Positions 24,701-31,421 of a DNA stretch of 34,335 nt are shown one piece after another. A model generated the notes under the pieces. It was not told where the DNA came from and searched no databases. It worked only from the letters and a program-made list of their open reading frames with translations. How positions within the stretch are numbered: the stretch's first letter is position 1; every line of letters starts with the position of its first letter. Made by a program: the position numbers and the translations under genes. Origin of the DNA: Planctomycetota bacterium (GTDB lineage: Bacteria > Planctomycetota > J058); assembly GCA_019636275.1 (NCBI GenBank), contig JAHBXY010000101.1:1-34335 (forward strand), read 5' to 3'.

Positions 24701-25367
24701 GCAGCCGCTCACGCCACCAGGCGCGCGGCTGCGGGTCCACGAGCGCCGGGTGCCCCAGCACCGGCCCCTCGGACCAGAGCCGGGCGCAGCCGTCGTCGTC
24801 CTCCTCCCACCGGAGCGCGTGCGGGTCGGAGGGGCCGAGGGCCCGCTGCAGCCCGGAGCGCTCGAGCGCCCGACCGGCGACGGCCGCCAGGCGCGCGAGG
24901 AACCCGCGCTCGTCCGCCTCGAAGTCGTGAGGTCCCGAGAGGCGCACCGCGAGCACGCCGAGCGGCCCGCCCGGGGCGGGCACGGGGACGCAGGCGATGG
25001 CGAGGTCCGTGGCCTCCAGGGCCGGGGCGATCGCCGGGTACCGCGCCAGGACCTCGGCCCGCGAGCGGAGCCAGACCGGCGCCCCCGTGCGGAGGCTCCA
25101 GGCGGCCGGCAGGTCGGCCTCGAGCGGGATCGCCGAGAAGCGCCGCAGGTACTCGGCCGTGAAGAACGGCGTCGCCTCTGCTCGCCCCTCGAGCACCAGG
25201 TGCGTGCGCCGCGCGTCGAGCAGCCACACGAACGCGAGCCGCGCGTCCAGGGCGACGCGCGCCGCCGCCGCGACGCGCTGGGCCACCTCGTCAGCGCTCG
25301 CCGCGTGGACGAGCGCCGAGTCCACGGCCGAGAGGCCGTCGGAACGCAAGAGCGCCGCCGTCGTCAT
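21771..25367 (-). CDS. Hybrid sensor histidine kinase with GAF and PAS domains and a receiver
   Basis: A 1198-residue soluble sensor kinase; no membrane segment or signal peptide is seen. Domains in order: GAF-like (about 15-170), two PAS-like folds (about 190-300 and 305-420), a second GAF (about 440-590), two more PAS-like folds (about 600-715 and 725-830), HisKA with H850 in LLGHELRNP, HATPase with LVNLLTNAARYTPPGG, DSGVGI and GGLGLGL, and a C-terminal receiver with phospho-acceptor D1130 in LLDIGLPGLDGYEL and the conserved Lys in LLKPVD. The Met at 25367 is chosen because upstream sequence is unlike a domain; two earlier Mets exist in frame. The start context is only G-rich. Signal unknown; GAF/PAS domains usually sense small ligands, redox or light. 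No separate response regulator is next to it. Confidence 0.88.
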   Translation of the reverse strand: MTTAALLRSDGLSAVDSALVHAASADEVAQRVAAAARVALDARLAFVWLLDARRTHLVLEGRAEATPFFTAEYLRRFSAIPLEADLPAAWSLRTGAPVWLRSRAEVLARYPAIAPALEATDLAIACVPVPAPGGPLGVLAVRLSGPHDFEADERGFLARLAAVAGRALERSGLQRALGPSDPHALRWEEDDDGCARLWSEGPVLGHPALVDPQPRAWWRERLHPDDAARTLASLEAFRSGGDEAWTERYRLRRADGDYVLVEDHARALRRDGAARRMVGALVERPSPGAAGDLRALLDDLPGAIAWERDAETLRLTYASQAATEVLGTRTPDAALRDPCWLEHVHVDDRARVASALRDHGRDGRGDLELRYRAWRSDGRQVRLRDRVRRVSEGPGRWLRGLTLDATALETLEEERARAARRVALLVEAGRALGGSLDRDETLGALARLVVPALADGCCVHLAEPGGLRLAAAVSEDPALLAAPHELERRWALGGSGATAVLRTGRADAANDLPGAVRAYLCVPLAARGRVLGVLSLLSRDGGLDAEVAGVAEELAARAGLALDNAALFRAQADERALLAAVLEQLPAGVVVVDPEGTLHAHNPEAERLCGRTFVPATAPGEYYRGLRAFTPDGRQLEAHEWPLARAVRGEAVALEELDFVGADGGRQPLRVRATPVRDEAGRQLAAVVVFTDEREAVARRRALEDTNRTLEALVRASPLATVLLDATATVWLWNPAAERMFGWSAGEVLGRPFPAADPAACGELGDALRHVLAGTALLELHTRGRHREGGALELCTWAAPVPGPGGEARCLALVADVSNARRMERELLAHAHALDDRDRRKDEFLALLGHELRNPIAAIIATTALLGAGDPLRAQQARAVLERQARHMARLVDDLLDAARLTRGAISLRLEPVPLAGAIDSALATVGPLLTAREHHVVRRARGAPVALADPVRLEQVLVNLLTNAARYTPPGGRIEVEARRRGDEAEVAVRDSGVGIAADLLPHVFDPFIRGDAGPGRHDGGLGLGLTVVRRLIELHGGRVEARSPGPGAGSELVFWLPLALVPEAAAPAPATAAPAAPRRVLIVDDNLDAGGALAIVLADAGHAVRSAADAEAALRALDEAPADVALLDIGLPGLDGYELARRIRARPADARMLLVAVTGYGGASHRTRALAAGFDHHLLKPVDMAALELLLAAPPR

Positions 25368-25436
25368 CACCCCCCCCGACAGAAGGGGATCATCGTCAGG
25401 GAGAGGCCCGCGGGTCAAGGGGCGCGCGAGCGGCTG

Positions 25437-25454
25437 CATGAGAGGGCTCTCATG
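25437..25454. other. Near-palindrome spanning the bax1 stop
   Basis: CATGAGAG GG CTCTCATG, an 8-bp inverted repeat with a 2-base centre. It overlaps the stop codon of the Bax1-like gene (complement of 25450-25452) and lies 70 bases before the kinase start. It could be an mRNA end signal or an operator. Confidence 0.4.
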
Positions 25455-26664
25455 AAGCGCCGGAGCTGCGCAGGTCGTCGAGGATCCGCCGGACCTTCCG
25501 CGCATCGGGCACCTCGCGGAAGGTGACCACGGGTCCCTCCAGGCCGCGGAGCTTCTCAGTCCCGACCTTCAGCCCCGGGTCGAGCGCCAGGACGAGGCGC
25601 GGCGCGCCGTGGGCGCGCAGCGCCGTCAGGCGCCGGTCGACGGCGCCGCGGCGCCAGTAGCCGAGCACCTCCAGCCAGGCCTCGAAGCCCGACGCGCGGT
25701 GCTCGAAGCGGAAGTCGGGGACCACCACCTCGCCGCCGAGGTTCAGGAGCGGCACCTTGCGGTCGACGGCCCACTCGGGCGCGACCTCGGCGAAGCGCCG
25801 CTCGAACGCCTCGACGAGCTCGGGCAGCCAGGCGCCGGCGTCGCGCGCGCGCGTGCGCAGCCCGGCCGACGGGTCGAGCGTGAAGCGGCGGCGGTGGCGC
25901 GCGTGGCCGAGCTGGACCTCGGCCTCGAGGCGCCAGGCGTCGCACAGGAGCAGCGCCGGGAGGAAGCCGGCCATCTTCACGCCGTAGCGCGGCGTGGCCG
26001 AGAAGATCGACAGCGGCCCGTCGAGGTCGAGCAGGACGACGTCGCCCTCGCGCCGCGCCGCCTGCAGGAGCCCGTGGAACTTCACGTGGCGCAGGAGCTG
26101 CCGCAGGCGCGGCGGGTCGGCGCGCTCGACGGTCACTCGCAGGGACAGCGCCCGCAGGAGCACCGCCTGGGCCAGCGAGAGGTTGTAGCGCTCGACGAGC
26201 TCGTCGGGGCCGAGCGGCTCGAGCGCCTCGAGCACCTCGCGGTCGCGCAGGTCGCCGTAGAGCGCGTCGTCGAGGGCCGTCGCCGTCGTCCCGAGGCCCT
26301 CGGCGACCTGCGACAGGACGGCCGTCCGGTCGAAGCCGCCCGCGCGGCGCGCCGCCGCCGCCGCCGCGAACACCGCCTCGCGCCGGAGGCCGGCCTCGTC
26401 GGGCGGCAGCCCGGCGAAGCGCGAGCGGTCCTCGAGGAGCTTGATCAGCCCGCGGTCGAGCTTCGGGTCGGGTCGCCCCGCGACCAGCGCGTCGAGCGCC
26501 TCGTCGAGCTCGCCGCGCCGCCGGCCGACGTGCGCCTCGAACGCCGCGATCAGCTCGGCCGCCCGCGCCCGCGCCTCGTCGCCGCCCTGCCCGGCCGTCG
26601 GCAGCCAGCGCGGGCGCACGAGGCCGCCGCGGACGGTCGCGCGCAGGAGGTCAGCGGTAAGCAT
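25450..26664 (-). CDS. Bax1-like (DUF790) endonuclease, partner of XPB
   Basis: A 404-residue protein matching the DUF790/Bax1 family: LERYN-like motif ERYNLSLAQAVLL (158-170), LRHVKFHGLL, LDLDGPLSIFSATPRYGVKMAGFLPALLL (about 212-240) and a C-terminal PD-(D/E)XK nuclease core with P316-D317 in VVPDFRFEH and E332 in EAWLEVLGYW. In archaea Bax1 binds XPB and cuts DNA at bubble/junction structures, giving a minimal nucleotide excision repair machine. The start codon ATG overlaps the end of the XPB gene by 14 bases, so translation is coupled and 1:1 complex formation is likely. The role in this bacterium is inferred from family and context. Confidence 0.88.
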   Translation of the reverse strand: MLTADLLRATVRGGLVRPRWLPTAGQGGDEARARAAELIAAFEAHVGRRRGELDEALDALVAGRPDPKLDRGLIKLLEDRSRFAGLPPDEAGLRREAVFAAAAAARRAGGFDRTAVLSQVAEGLGTTATALDDALYGDLRDREVLEALEPLGPDELVERYNLSLAQAVLLRALSLRVTVERADPPRLRQLLRHVKFHGLLQAARREGDVVLLDLDGPLSIFSATPRYGVKMAGFLPALLLCDAWRLEAEVQLGHARHRRRFTLDPSAGLRTRARDAGAWLPELVEAFERRFAEVAPEWAVDRKVPLLNLGGEVVVPDFRFEHRASGFEAWLEVLGYWRRGAVDRRLTALRAHGAPRLVLALDPGLKVGTEKLRGLEGPVVTFREVPDARKVRRILDDLRSSGAS

Positions 26665-28024
26665 CGTGGTCCCGCCGCCGCGCGCTCACGGCCTCCTCGC
26701 TCGTGCCCTCGGTCACGACCTCGTAGAGCACGGCGCGCTTGCCCTCGACCTTGCGCAGGATGCGCCCGAGCCGCTGCACGTGCTCGCGCACCGTCGCCGT
26801 GCCGGAGAGGACCACGCCCACGCCGACGCTCGGCACGTCGACGCCCTCGTTGAGCACCCGCGACGTCACGACCACCGGCAGGCGCCCGTCGCGCAGCGCC
26901 TGCAGCGTCGCCCGCCGCTCGCTCGGCCGCGTCTGGTGCGTGATCGCCGGCACGAGGAAGCGCCGCGACACCTCGTAGGCGGCGCCGTTGTCGTTGGTGA
27001 ACACGAGCACGCGGTCGGCCGCGTGGCGCGCGAGCAGGCGCTCGAGCACCTCGAGCTTCTGCGGCGCGGCCAGGGCCAGGCGCCGCTGCTCGCGCCAGGC
27101 GGCGAACGCCGCCCGCCCCTCGCTCGAGCGGCTGGCCGCCTCGAGGAAGCGCCGCCAGCCGTGCTGCCCGCCCAGGCGGATCCCGCGCGCCGCCACGAAG
27201 TCGCGGAAGCGGCGGCTGGCCTCGTCGTAGGCGGCGCGCTCGTCGGGGCCCAGGCGCACCTTCTCGCGCACGACCTCGTAGGGGCTGAGGAAGTCGCCGG
27301 CGAGGTCGCCGATCTCGCGCCGGAACACGACCGGCCCGGCGACGTCGGCCACGGCGCCGGCGCGCTCGTCGCCGTCGTCGACGGGCGTGGCGGTGAGCCC
27401 GAGCGCGAACGGCGCCAGCGCCATGCGCGCCGCCTGCACGGCCGAGGGCGCCGCGAGGTGGTGCGCCTCGTCCCATACGACGAGGCCGAAGCGGTCGCCC
27501 AGGCGGTCGAGGTGCAGGTAGGCCGAGTCGTAGGTGGTCACCGTGAGGTCGGCCGGGCGGTGCTCGCCGCCGCCCACGGCGCCGACGCGCTCGGCGCCGA
27601 AGTGGAGCGCCAGCATGTCGAACCACTGGTGCAGGAGGTCGAGCGTCGGCACGACCACGAGCGTGCTCCGCGCCGTGTCGGCGATGGCCAGGGCGGCGAC
27701 GACCGTCTTGCCGGCCCCCGTCGGCAAGACGACGACCCCCCGCCGCCCGCCGGCGCGCCAGGCGTCGACCGCCTGCCGCTGGTAGTCGCGCGCGGCCACC
27801 GACGGCGCCGGCAGGTCGAGCACACCGTAGGCCCGCGCGCGATCCTCGTAGGCCTGCGCCCGCGCCGTCAGCGCGCGCACGACCAGGTGATAGCGGTGCG
27901 CCGGCACGCGCAGGGCGCCGACGCGGCCGTCCTCGCGCGCCTCGGGCACGTGGTCGCGCACGCCGTCGTCGACGGGGCCGCGCAGGAGCAGGCTCCCGCG
28001 GTCGAAGGTGAGGGAGACGGTCAC
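26651..28024 (-). CDS. XPB-type DNA helicase (superfamily 2)
   Basis: A 457-residue SF2 helicase of the XPB/Rad25 class. Residues 1-75 form a damage-recognition-like N-terminal domain; RDYQRQAVDAW precedes Walker A LPTGAGKT (100-107). Further motifs are VVVPTLDLLHQW, DEAH (185-188), TAT (211-213) and, in the second RecA lobe, VLVFTNDN, VTSRVLNEGVDVP and QRLGRILRK. A helical insert (about 245-340) sits where the XPB thumb is expected. The loop after TAT reads VDDG where archaeal XPB has the RED motif. Gene overlap with Bax1 downstream indicates the two work together, opening DNA for incision. First gene of its minus-strand unit, divergent from the gene at 28230. Confidence 0.9.
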   Translation of the reverse strand: MTVSLTFDRGSLLLRGPVDDGVRDHVPEAREDGRVGALRVPAHRYHLVVRALTARAQAYEDRARAYGVLDLPAPSVAARDYQRQAVDAWRAGGRRGVVVLPTGAGKTVVAALAIADTARSTLVVVPTLDLLHQWFDMLALHFGAERVGAVGGGEHRPADLTVTTYDSAYLHLDRLGDRFGLVVWDEAHHLAAPSAVQAARMALAPFALGLTATPVDDGDERAGAVADVAGPVVFRREIGDLAGDFLSPYEVVREKVRLGPDERAAYDEASRRFRDFVAARGIRLGGQHGWRRFLEAASRSSEGRAAFAAWREQRRLALAAPQKLEVLERLLARHAADRVLVFTNDNGAAYEVSRRFLVPAITHQTRPSERRATLQALRDGRLPVVVTSRVLNEGVDVPSVGVGVVLSGTATVREHVQRLGRILRKVEGKRAVLYEVVTEGTSEEAVSARRRDHDAYR

Positions 28025-28103
28025 AGGGGTCCGCCCGGGGGAGGTGGATGCGACGGCTCAGGACTTTAGCTGCAACCCCCGACAGGGCCGGGGTGCCTCG
28101 AAA

Positions 28104-28125
28104 GTGAGCCGCATTTGCGTCTCAC
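28104..28125. other. Inverted repeat in the divergent XPB/28230 intergenic region
   Basis: GTGAG-C-CGC-ATTT-GCG-T-CTCAC: 8 pairs with one mismatch in the 205-base divergent gap 28025-28229. It is AT-richer than its surroundings and could be an operator for one or both divergent units. A CCCCG/CGGGG inverted repeat lies just before it (about 28077-28092). No clear -35/-10 pair was found in either direction. Confidence 0.4.
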
Positions 28126-28229
28126 GTTCGGTGCGGACTCCGCTCTGATCAGCGCAAGTCGTTTTCGCACCGTTGTGAGGCGGCCGGACCGTGCGTTGCT
28201 CGACGGCACGCCGAGGAGAGGTCAGCCGA

Positions 28230-28943
28230 ATGACGCACGAGGCGTTGCCAGCGGTGCTCGCGGTCGCGGTCGACCGGCGCTACCTCGAGCCGCGCAAGGC
28301 CGAGGAGCTGGCGGCCGAGGCCCGCCGGGTCGGCAAGGTCCCCGAGGCCCTCCTGGTCGAGCGGGGGCTGCTCAGCGCCAGGCGCGTCGAGCGGCTCGTC
28401 CTGCACGTGCGCTACCGGAGCCTGCGCAAGGTGGACAAGGCGTACGGCCGCATGGCCGTGAAGGCGCGCGTCGTCGACGAGGCCACGGTCTCGGCCGCCC
28501 TCGACCTGCAGCGCCGCCGCTTCGAGGACCGGCGCGAGTGCCTGCGCATCGGCGCGATCCTGATCAAGCAGGGCCACCTCACGCAGGACGAGGACCGGCG
28601 CATCCGCAGCCGCGTGGCCAAGCTCTCCACGGGCGACTCGGCCAGCCAGTCCGCCGCGGCGACGCTCCTCGACGACTCGGCCTCCCAGGGCACCCCGCGT
28701 CGCGGGCTGCCGGCGGTGAAGGCGCCCTCCTACGACGCGATCGACGAGGCCGTGGCCCGGGTCGAGGCGGTGCGCAAGGAGCAGGCGGAGCTCTCCGAGA
28801 GCGTCAGCCAGCGCGCCGAGGCGGTCACGCGCGACAGCGCGGCCGAGTACGAGAACGCCTGCGTGGTGCTGGCGCGTCGCCGGGTCGCTGGCGGCGGCAA
28901 GCCGGTCTCCAAGAGCACGGGGAACCTGCGCATCGGGGCCTGA
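28230..28943 (+). CDS. Hypothetical helical protein, possible two-unit repeat
   Basis: A 237-residue protein with ATG at 28230 placed by GGAGAGGT about 8 bases upstream; the open frame runs 13 codons further up. No signal peptide or membrane helix. Two similar alpha-helical units are visible: residues about 5-60 (YLEPRKAEELAAEARRVGKV, LLVERGLLSARRVERL) and about 75-130 (VVDEATVSAALDLQRRRFED, ILIKQGHLTQDEDRRI). Each has a 'long helix, then LLxxGxLsxxxxxRL' pattern that loosely recalls the N-terminal (MshEN/GspE-N-like) modules of secretion ATPases and signalling proteins. The last 100 residues are Ser/Ala/Glu rich. The family is not recognised. The C-terminus overlaps an 11-bp tandem repeat. 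Confidence 0.65.
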   Translation: MTHEALPAVLAVAVDRRYLEPRKAEELAAEARRVGKVPEALLVERGLLSARRVERLVLHVRYRSLRKVDKAYGRMAVKARVVDEATVSAALDLQRRRFEDRRECLRIGAILIKQGHLTQDEDRRIRSRVAKLSTGDSASQSAAATLLDDSASQGTPRRGLPAVKAPSYDAIDEAVARVEAVRKEQAELSESVSQRAEAVTRDSAAEYENACVVLARRRVAGGGKPVSKSTGNLRIGA

Positions 28944-28964
28944 TCGGAGCCTGATCGGGGCCTG
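28932..28964. repeat. Three tandem 11-bp units across a stop codon
   Basis: ATCGGGGCCTG (28932-28942), ATCGGAGCCTG (28943-28953), ATCGGGGCCTG (28954-28964). The TGA stop of the preceding gene (28941-28943) falls on the first junction. Because the unit is not a multiple of 3, copy-number change should only affect the 3' untranslated region unless the first unit is altered. Confidence 0.8.
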
Positions 28965-29072
28965 ACGGTCCCCTGCGCGGGACGGCGCCGTCTCCAGGCC
29001 GGGCCTCGCGCCCCGGGCCCCTGCGGGCCGGCCGTTTGCGCCCGTCTCTCTCCGGGGGACCGGAGGAGACCC

Positions 29073-29405
29073 ATGGCGCGCACGGCGCGCACCTCGAACG
29101 TCACGACCGACCACGCGTTCATCCGCAAGTGGGCGGAGGAGCGGGACGGCAAGCCCGCCCGGGTCAAGGGCACGGAGCGCGGCCCCGACGACCCCGGCAT
29201 GATCCGCATCGACTTCCCGGGCTACAGCGGCGAGAAGTCGCTCGAGCCCATCTCCTGGGACGACTGGTTCCGCAAGTTCGAAGAGGCCGGGCTGGCGCTG
29301 CTCTACCAGGAGCAGACCGCCAGGGGCGAGAAGAGCAACTTCAACAAGCTCGTCAGCCGCAAGTCCGACGCGTCGTCGGGTCACAGCGGCCGTCGCTTGT
29401 CGTGA
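29073..29405 (+). CDS. Small conserved protein of unknown function
   Basis: A 110-residue soluble protein; ATG 29073 has GGAGGAG about 5 bases upstream. The central part (TTDHAFIRKWAEERDGKPARV, IRIDFPGYSGEKSLEPISW, DWFRKFEEAGLALLYQEQT, SNFNKLVSRK) matches my memory of a widespread small bacterial protein, often left as hypothetical or mislabelled as a branching enzyme; no function is known to me. The ends are Arg/Ser rich. It is 129 bases after the gene at 28230, in the same direction, and followed by a strong hairpin. The intergenic stretch before it is GC-rich without a clear promoter. Confidence 0.8.
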   Translation: MARTARTSNVTTDHAFIRKWAEERDGKPARVKGTERGPDDPGMIRIDFPGYSGEKSLEPISWDDWFRKFEEAGLALLYQEQTARGEKSNFNKLVSRKSDASSGHSGRRLS

Positions 29406-29497
29406 CGCCCACGTCCAGGAGCGGGACCCTTGCTCCGATCCGCAGTGACGCACCTGTCGCCCTCGCTCCGGCCGCTTCGCGGCCTACGCTCGGGGAT

Positions 29498-29553
29498 GCG
29501 CGCTCACCCGGTCGATCTGCTCGCTTCGCTCTCAGATCGACCGGTGAGCGCGC
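29498..29553. terminator. Bidirectional hairpin between convergent genes
   Basis: GCGCGCTCACC-(C)-GGTCGATCTG (29498-29519) pairs with CAGATCGACCGGTGAGCGCGC (29533-29553): 21 pairs and one bulged C, loop of 13 bases. The 3' arm ends on the base next to the stop codon (complement of 29554-29556) of the minus-strand gene, so it can serve both convergent transcripts. A shorter GGCCGC/GCGGCC hairpin lies just upstream (about 29470-29484). Confidence 0.75.
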
Positions 29554-30120
29554 TCAGTAGTCCAGCTCGCGGCCCGCGGCCGTGTGGAACGTGCGCAGGA
29601 CCACGACGGCCCGGCGCCGCCCCGCGGCCCCGCGGCCTGGTGTGCACAGCCCCCGGGTGACGAGCACCGCCTCGCCCTCGCCCAGGAAGTCCGGGCTGGC
29701 CCCGTCGTCGCCGGGCAGGAACGAGAACGCGTCCGGCGGGACGCGCTCCCAGGCGCCGTCGTCCTTGCGCCGCTGCAGCTCGACGAGCAGGAGCTCGCCC
29801 TCGCGGATCAGGAACGAGAAGCGGAGCGCCTCGCCGCCGCGCACGTACGAGGCCGTGGACACGACCAGGCTGCGCCCCCGCGCGTCGTCCACGCGGCGCG
29901 CCTCGGCGACCGTCGTGTTGAAGTCGAGGTCGTCCTTCGTGTCGAGCGTCTCGAACACGAGCTGGAAGCCGATCGTGCGGCCGGGTCGGAACAGCTCCGC
30001 CAGCCGGTCCATGACCGCGCCGGCCCCGCGCTGCTGCGCCGGCGCGGGGCTGGCGAGGGTCAGGAGCGCGAAGGCCAGCAGCGCGAGGGCCAGGAGCGAC
30101 GGCCGGAGGGCGCGGGTCAC
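29554..30120 (-). CDS. Secreted protein of unknown function
   Basis: A 188-residue protein starting at GTG (complement of 30118-30120). That start is chosen because it opens a classic signal peptide: VTRALRPS, then a Leu/Ala-rich core (LLALALLAFALLTLA) and a SPAPA-QQ cleavage site near residue 30; the longer frame upstream is Arg/Gly low-complexity. The mature part (RTIGFQLVFETLDTKDDLDF, VVSTASYVRGGEALRFSFLI, LLVELQRRKDDGAWERVPPD) looks like a beta-rich domain of about 155 residues. No catalytic motif, metal site or known family is recognised. It is transcribed away from the divergent RING-like gene. Confidence 0.7.
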   Translation of the reverse strand: MTRALRPSLLALALLAFALLTLASPAPAQQRGAGAVMDRLAELFRPGRTIGFQLVFETLDTKDDLDFNTTVAEARRVDDARGRSLVVSTASYVRGGEALRFSFLIREGELLLVELQRRKDDGAWERVPPDAFSFLPGDDGASPDFLGEGEAVLVTRGLCTPGRGAAGRRRAVVVLRTFHTAAGRELDY

Positions 30121-30198
30121 GGGGGCAGTGTACGGCAGCGCGCCCCGGGCGCGCAGCAGCGTCCGGGGGGCGCGTGGCCCACGCCTCGGCCCGGCGAG

Positions 30199-30204
30199 TA
30201 GACT
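30199..30204 (+). promoter_or_regulatory. Candidate -10 box for a leaderless transcript
   Basis: TAGACT (TANNNT type) ends 7 bases before the ATG at 30212, which is the usual distance from -10 to the transcription start. No Shine-Dalgarno sequence is present, so the mRNA may start at or next to the AUG. The -35 is not recognisable. Confidence 0.35.
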
Positions 30205-30211
30205 CCTGGAC

Positions 30212-31402
30212 ATGCAGCCCGACGAGAAGCCGCGCCCGCCGCGAGCGCCCGAGCCCGAGTCGCGCGACGACATCGTCGTCTCGCAGAGCCGCTGCCCCTA
30301 CTGCCACGACGACGTGCCGGCGGCCGCGAAGGACGGGGTGGTCTGCGCCACGTGCCTCGCGCGGCACCACGAGGCCTGCTGGCAGGAGACGGGGCGCTGC
30401 GCCTCGTGCCGCCACGGCGAGCGGCTCCGCCGCGAGTCGAGCCCGGCGGCGCCGCGCGCGCGGGTGGGGCTCGGGCTGCTCGCCGCGCTGGGGGTGACGC
30501 TGGCGGCGGCGCTCCTGTTCTTCGCCGGCGGCGCCTGGTGGCTGGTCGCGCGCGTCGAGCAGGAGGGAGCCATGCAGGCGGCGCACGAGGCGGAGCGGCT
30601 CCTGGCGGAGCAGGCCGAGCTGGCCGCCCTGGACCGCGCGCGGCGCGAGGCCGAGCTGGCCGCGGCCCGCCCCGCCGCCGCGGCGACCGGCGACGAGCGC
30701 TTCGCGATCGCCCAGCGGATCGACGCGCTGCGCGCCCTGGACCGCCGCGGCGCGCGGGTCGCTGCGCGCGCGGACCGGCGTCGGGCCGCCTGGAAGCAGG
30801 CCGCCGTCGAGGTGGCCCTGGCCCTCGGCGAGACCGCCGACCCGCTCGAGCGCGCGCGGCTCGAAGGCGCGCGCGCCAACCTCCGGCGCCTCGACCCGCC
30901 GCCCAGCCGGGGGCCGGTGGAGACCATCCTGGACGAGCAGCAGGACTACCTGATGCCCCCGCGTCCGGACCACCCCGACCACGCCAAGGTGCTCGCCCGC
31001 ATGCAGGGCGTGGGCGACGTCGCCTACCAGGGGCGGCTCCACGTGCTCACCGGCACGCGCGAGGGGGCCGAGGCCGGGCTCGCGGCCGCCAACCGCGCGC
31101 TCGACGAGGACCCGACCCGCTGGCTCGCCTGGCTCGTCCGCGGCGAGGCGCTCGCGATCCTCGGCGACCACGCCGGGGCGGCCATGGCGCTGCACCTCGC
31201 CGAGGGCTTCTCCGCCTTCGACCCCACCTGGACGCTCCTGGCCCGCGCGGACCTCGCGCGCGCCCGCGGCGACCGGCGCGCGGAGCTCCTCGCCTGCTTC
31301 GACGCGCTGGAGGTCGGGACCCTGCCCGAGTGGGGCGGGCACCTCGACGCGCTGCTCGAGCGGATCGCGCGGCTCGAGCTGGAGCCCGGCGCCGGGCGGT
31401 GA
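30212..31402 (+). CDS. RING/PHD-like zinc finger membrane protein
   Basis: A 396-residue protein. A zinc finger near the N-terminus has C28-x2-C31, C45-x2-C48, H53-x2-C56 and C63-x2-C66, a C4HC3 cross-brace spacing like the prokaryotic RING finger group found in many planctomycetes (seen in sequence; family from memory). One membrane helix follows (about 85-112). The remaining 280 residues are helical: a coiled-coil-like stretch (EQEGAMQAAHEAERLLAEQ), a segment with conserved-looking LDEQQDYLMPPRPDHPDHAK, and Ala-rich tetratricopeptide-like helices (GLAAANRALDEDPTRWLAWL, ALAILGDHAGAAMALHLA). Probably a single-pass envelope-linked scaffold; no enzymatic role can be given. The TGA stop sits in the loop of a GGCGG/CCGCC hairpin, 19 bases from the convergent fpg stop. 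Confidence 0.75.
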   Translation: MQPDEKPRPPRAPEPESRDDIVVSQSRCPYCHDDVPAAAKDGVVCATCLARHHEACWQETGRCASCRHGERLRRESSPAAPRARVGLGLLAALGVTLAAALLFFAGGAWWLVARVEQEGAMQAAHEAERLLAEQAELAALDRARREAELAAARPAAAATGDERFAIAQRIDALRALDRRGARVAARADRRRAAWKQAAVEVALALGETADPLERARLEGARANLRRLDPPPSRGPVETILDEQQDYLMPPRPDHPDHAKVLARMQGVGDVAYQGRLHVLTGTREGAEAGLAAANRALDEDPTRWLAWLVRGEALAILGDHAGAAMALHLAEGFSAFDPTWTLLARADLARARGDRRAELLACFDALEVGTLPEWGGHLDALLERIARLELEPGAGR

Positions 31403-31421
31403 CCGCCGGGCGGCAGACGGG

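Noticed and set aside
21729..25526. Long plus-strand open frame opposite the hybrid kinase
   Set aside because: The minus strand has unmistakable GAF/PAS/HisKA/receiver domains; the plus frame is Arg/Gln/Val low-complexity.
29582..30211. Upstream extension of the RING-like protein's frame
   Set aside because: It is antisense to the secreted-protein gene, Ser/Arg/Thr rich, and lacks domain similarity; the ATG at 30212 opens onto the zinc finger.
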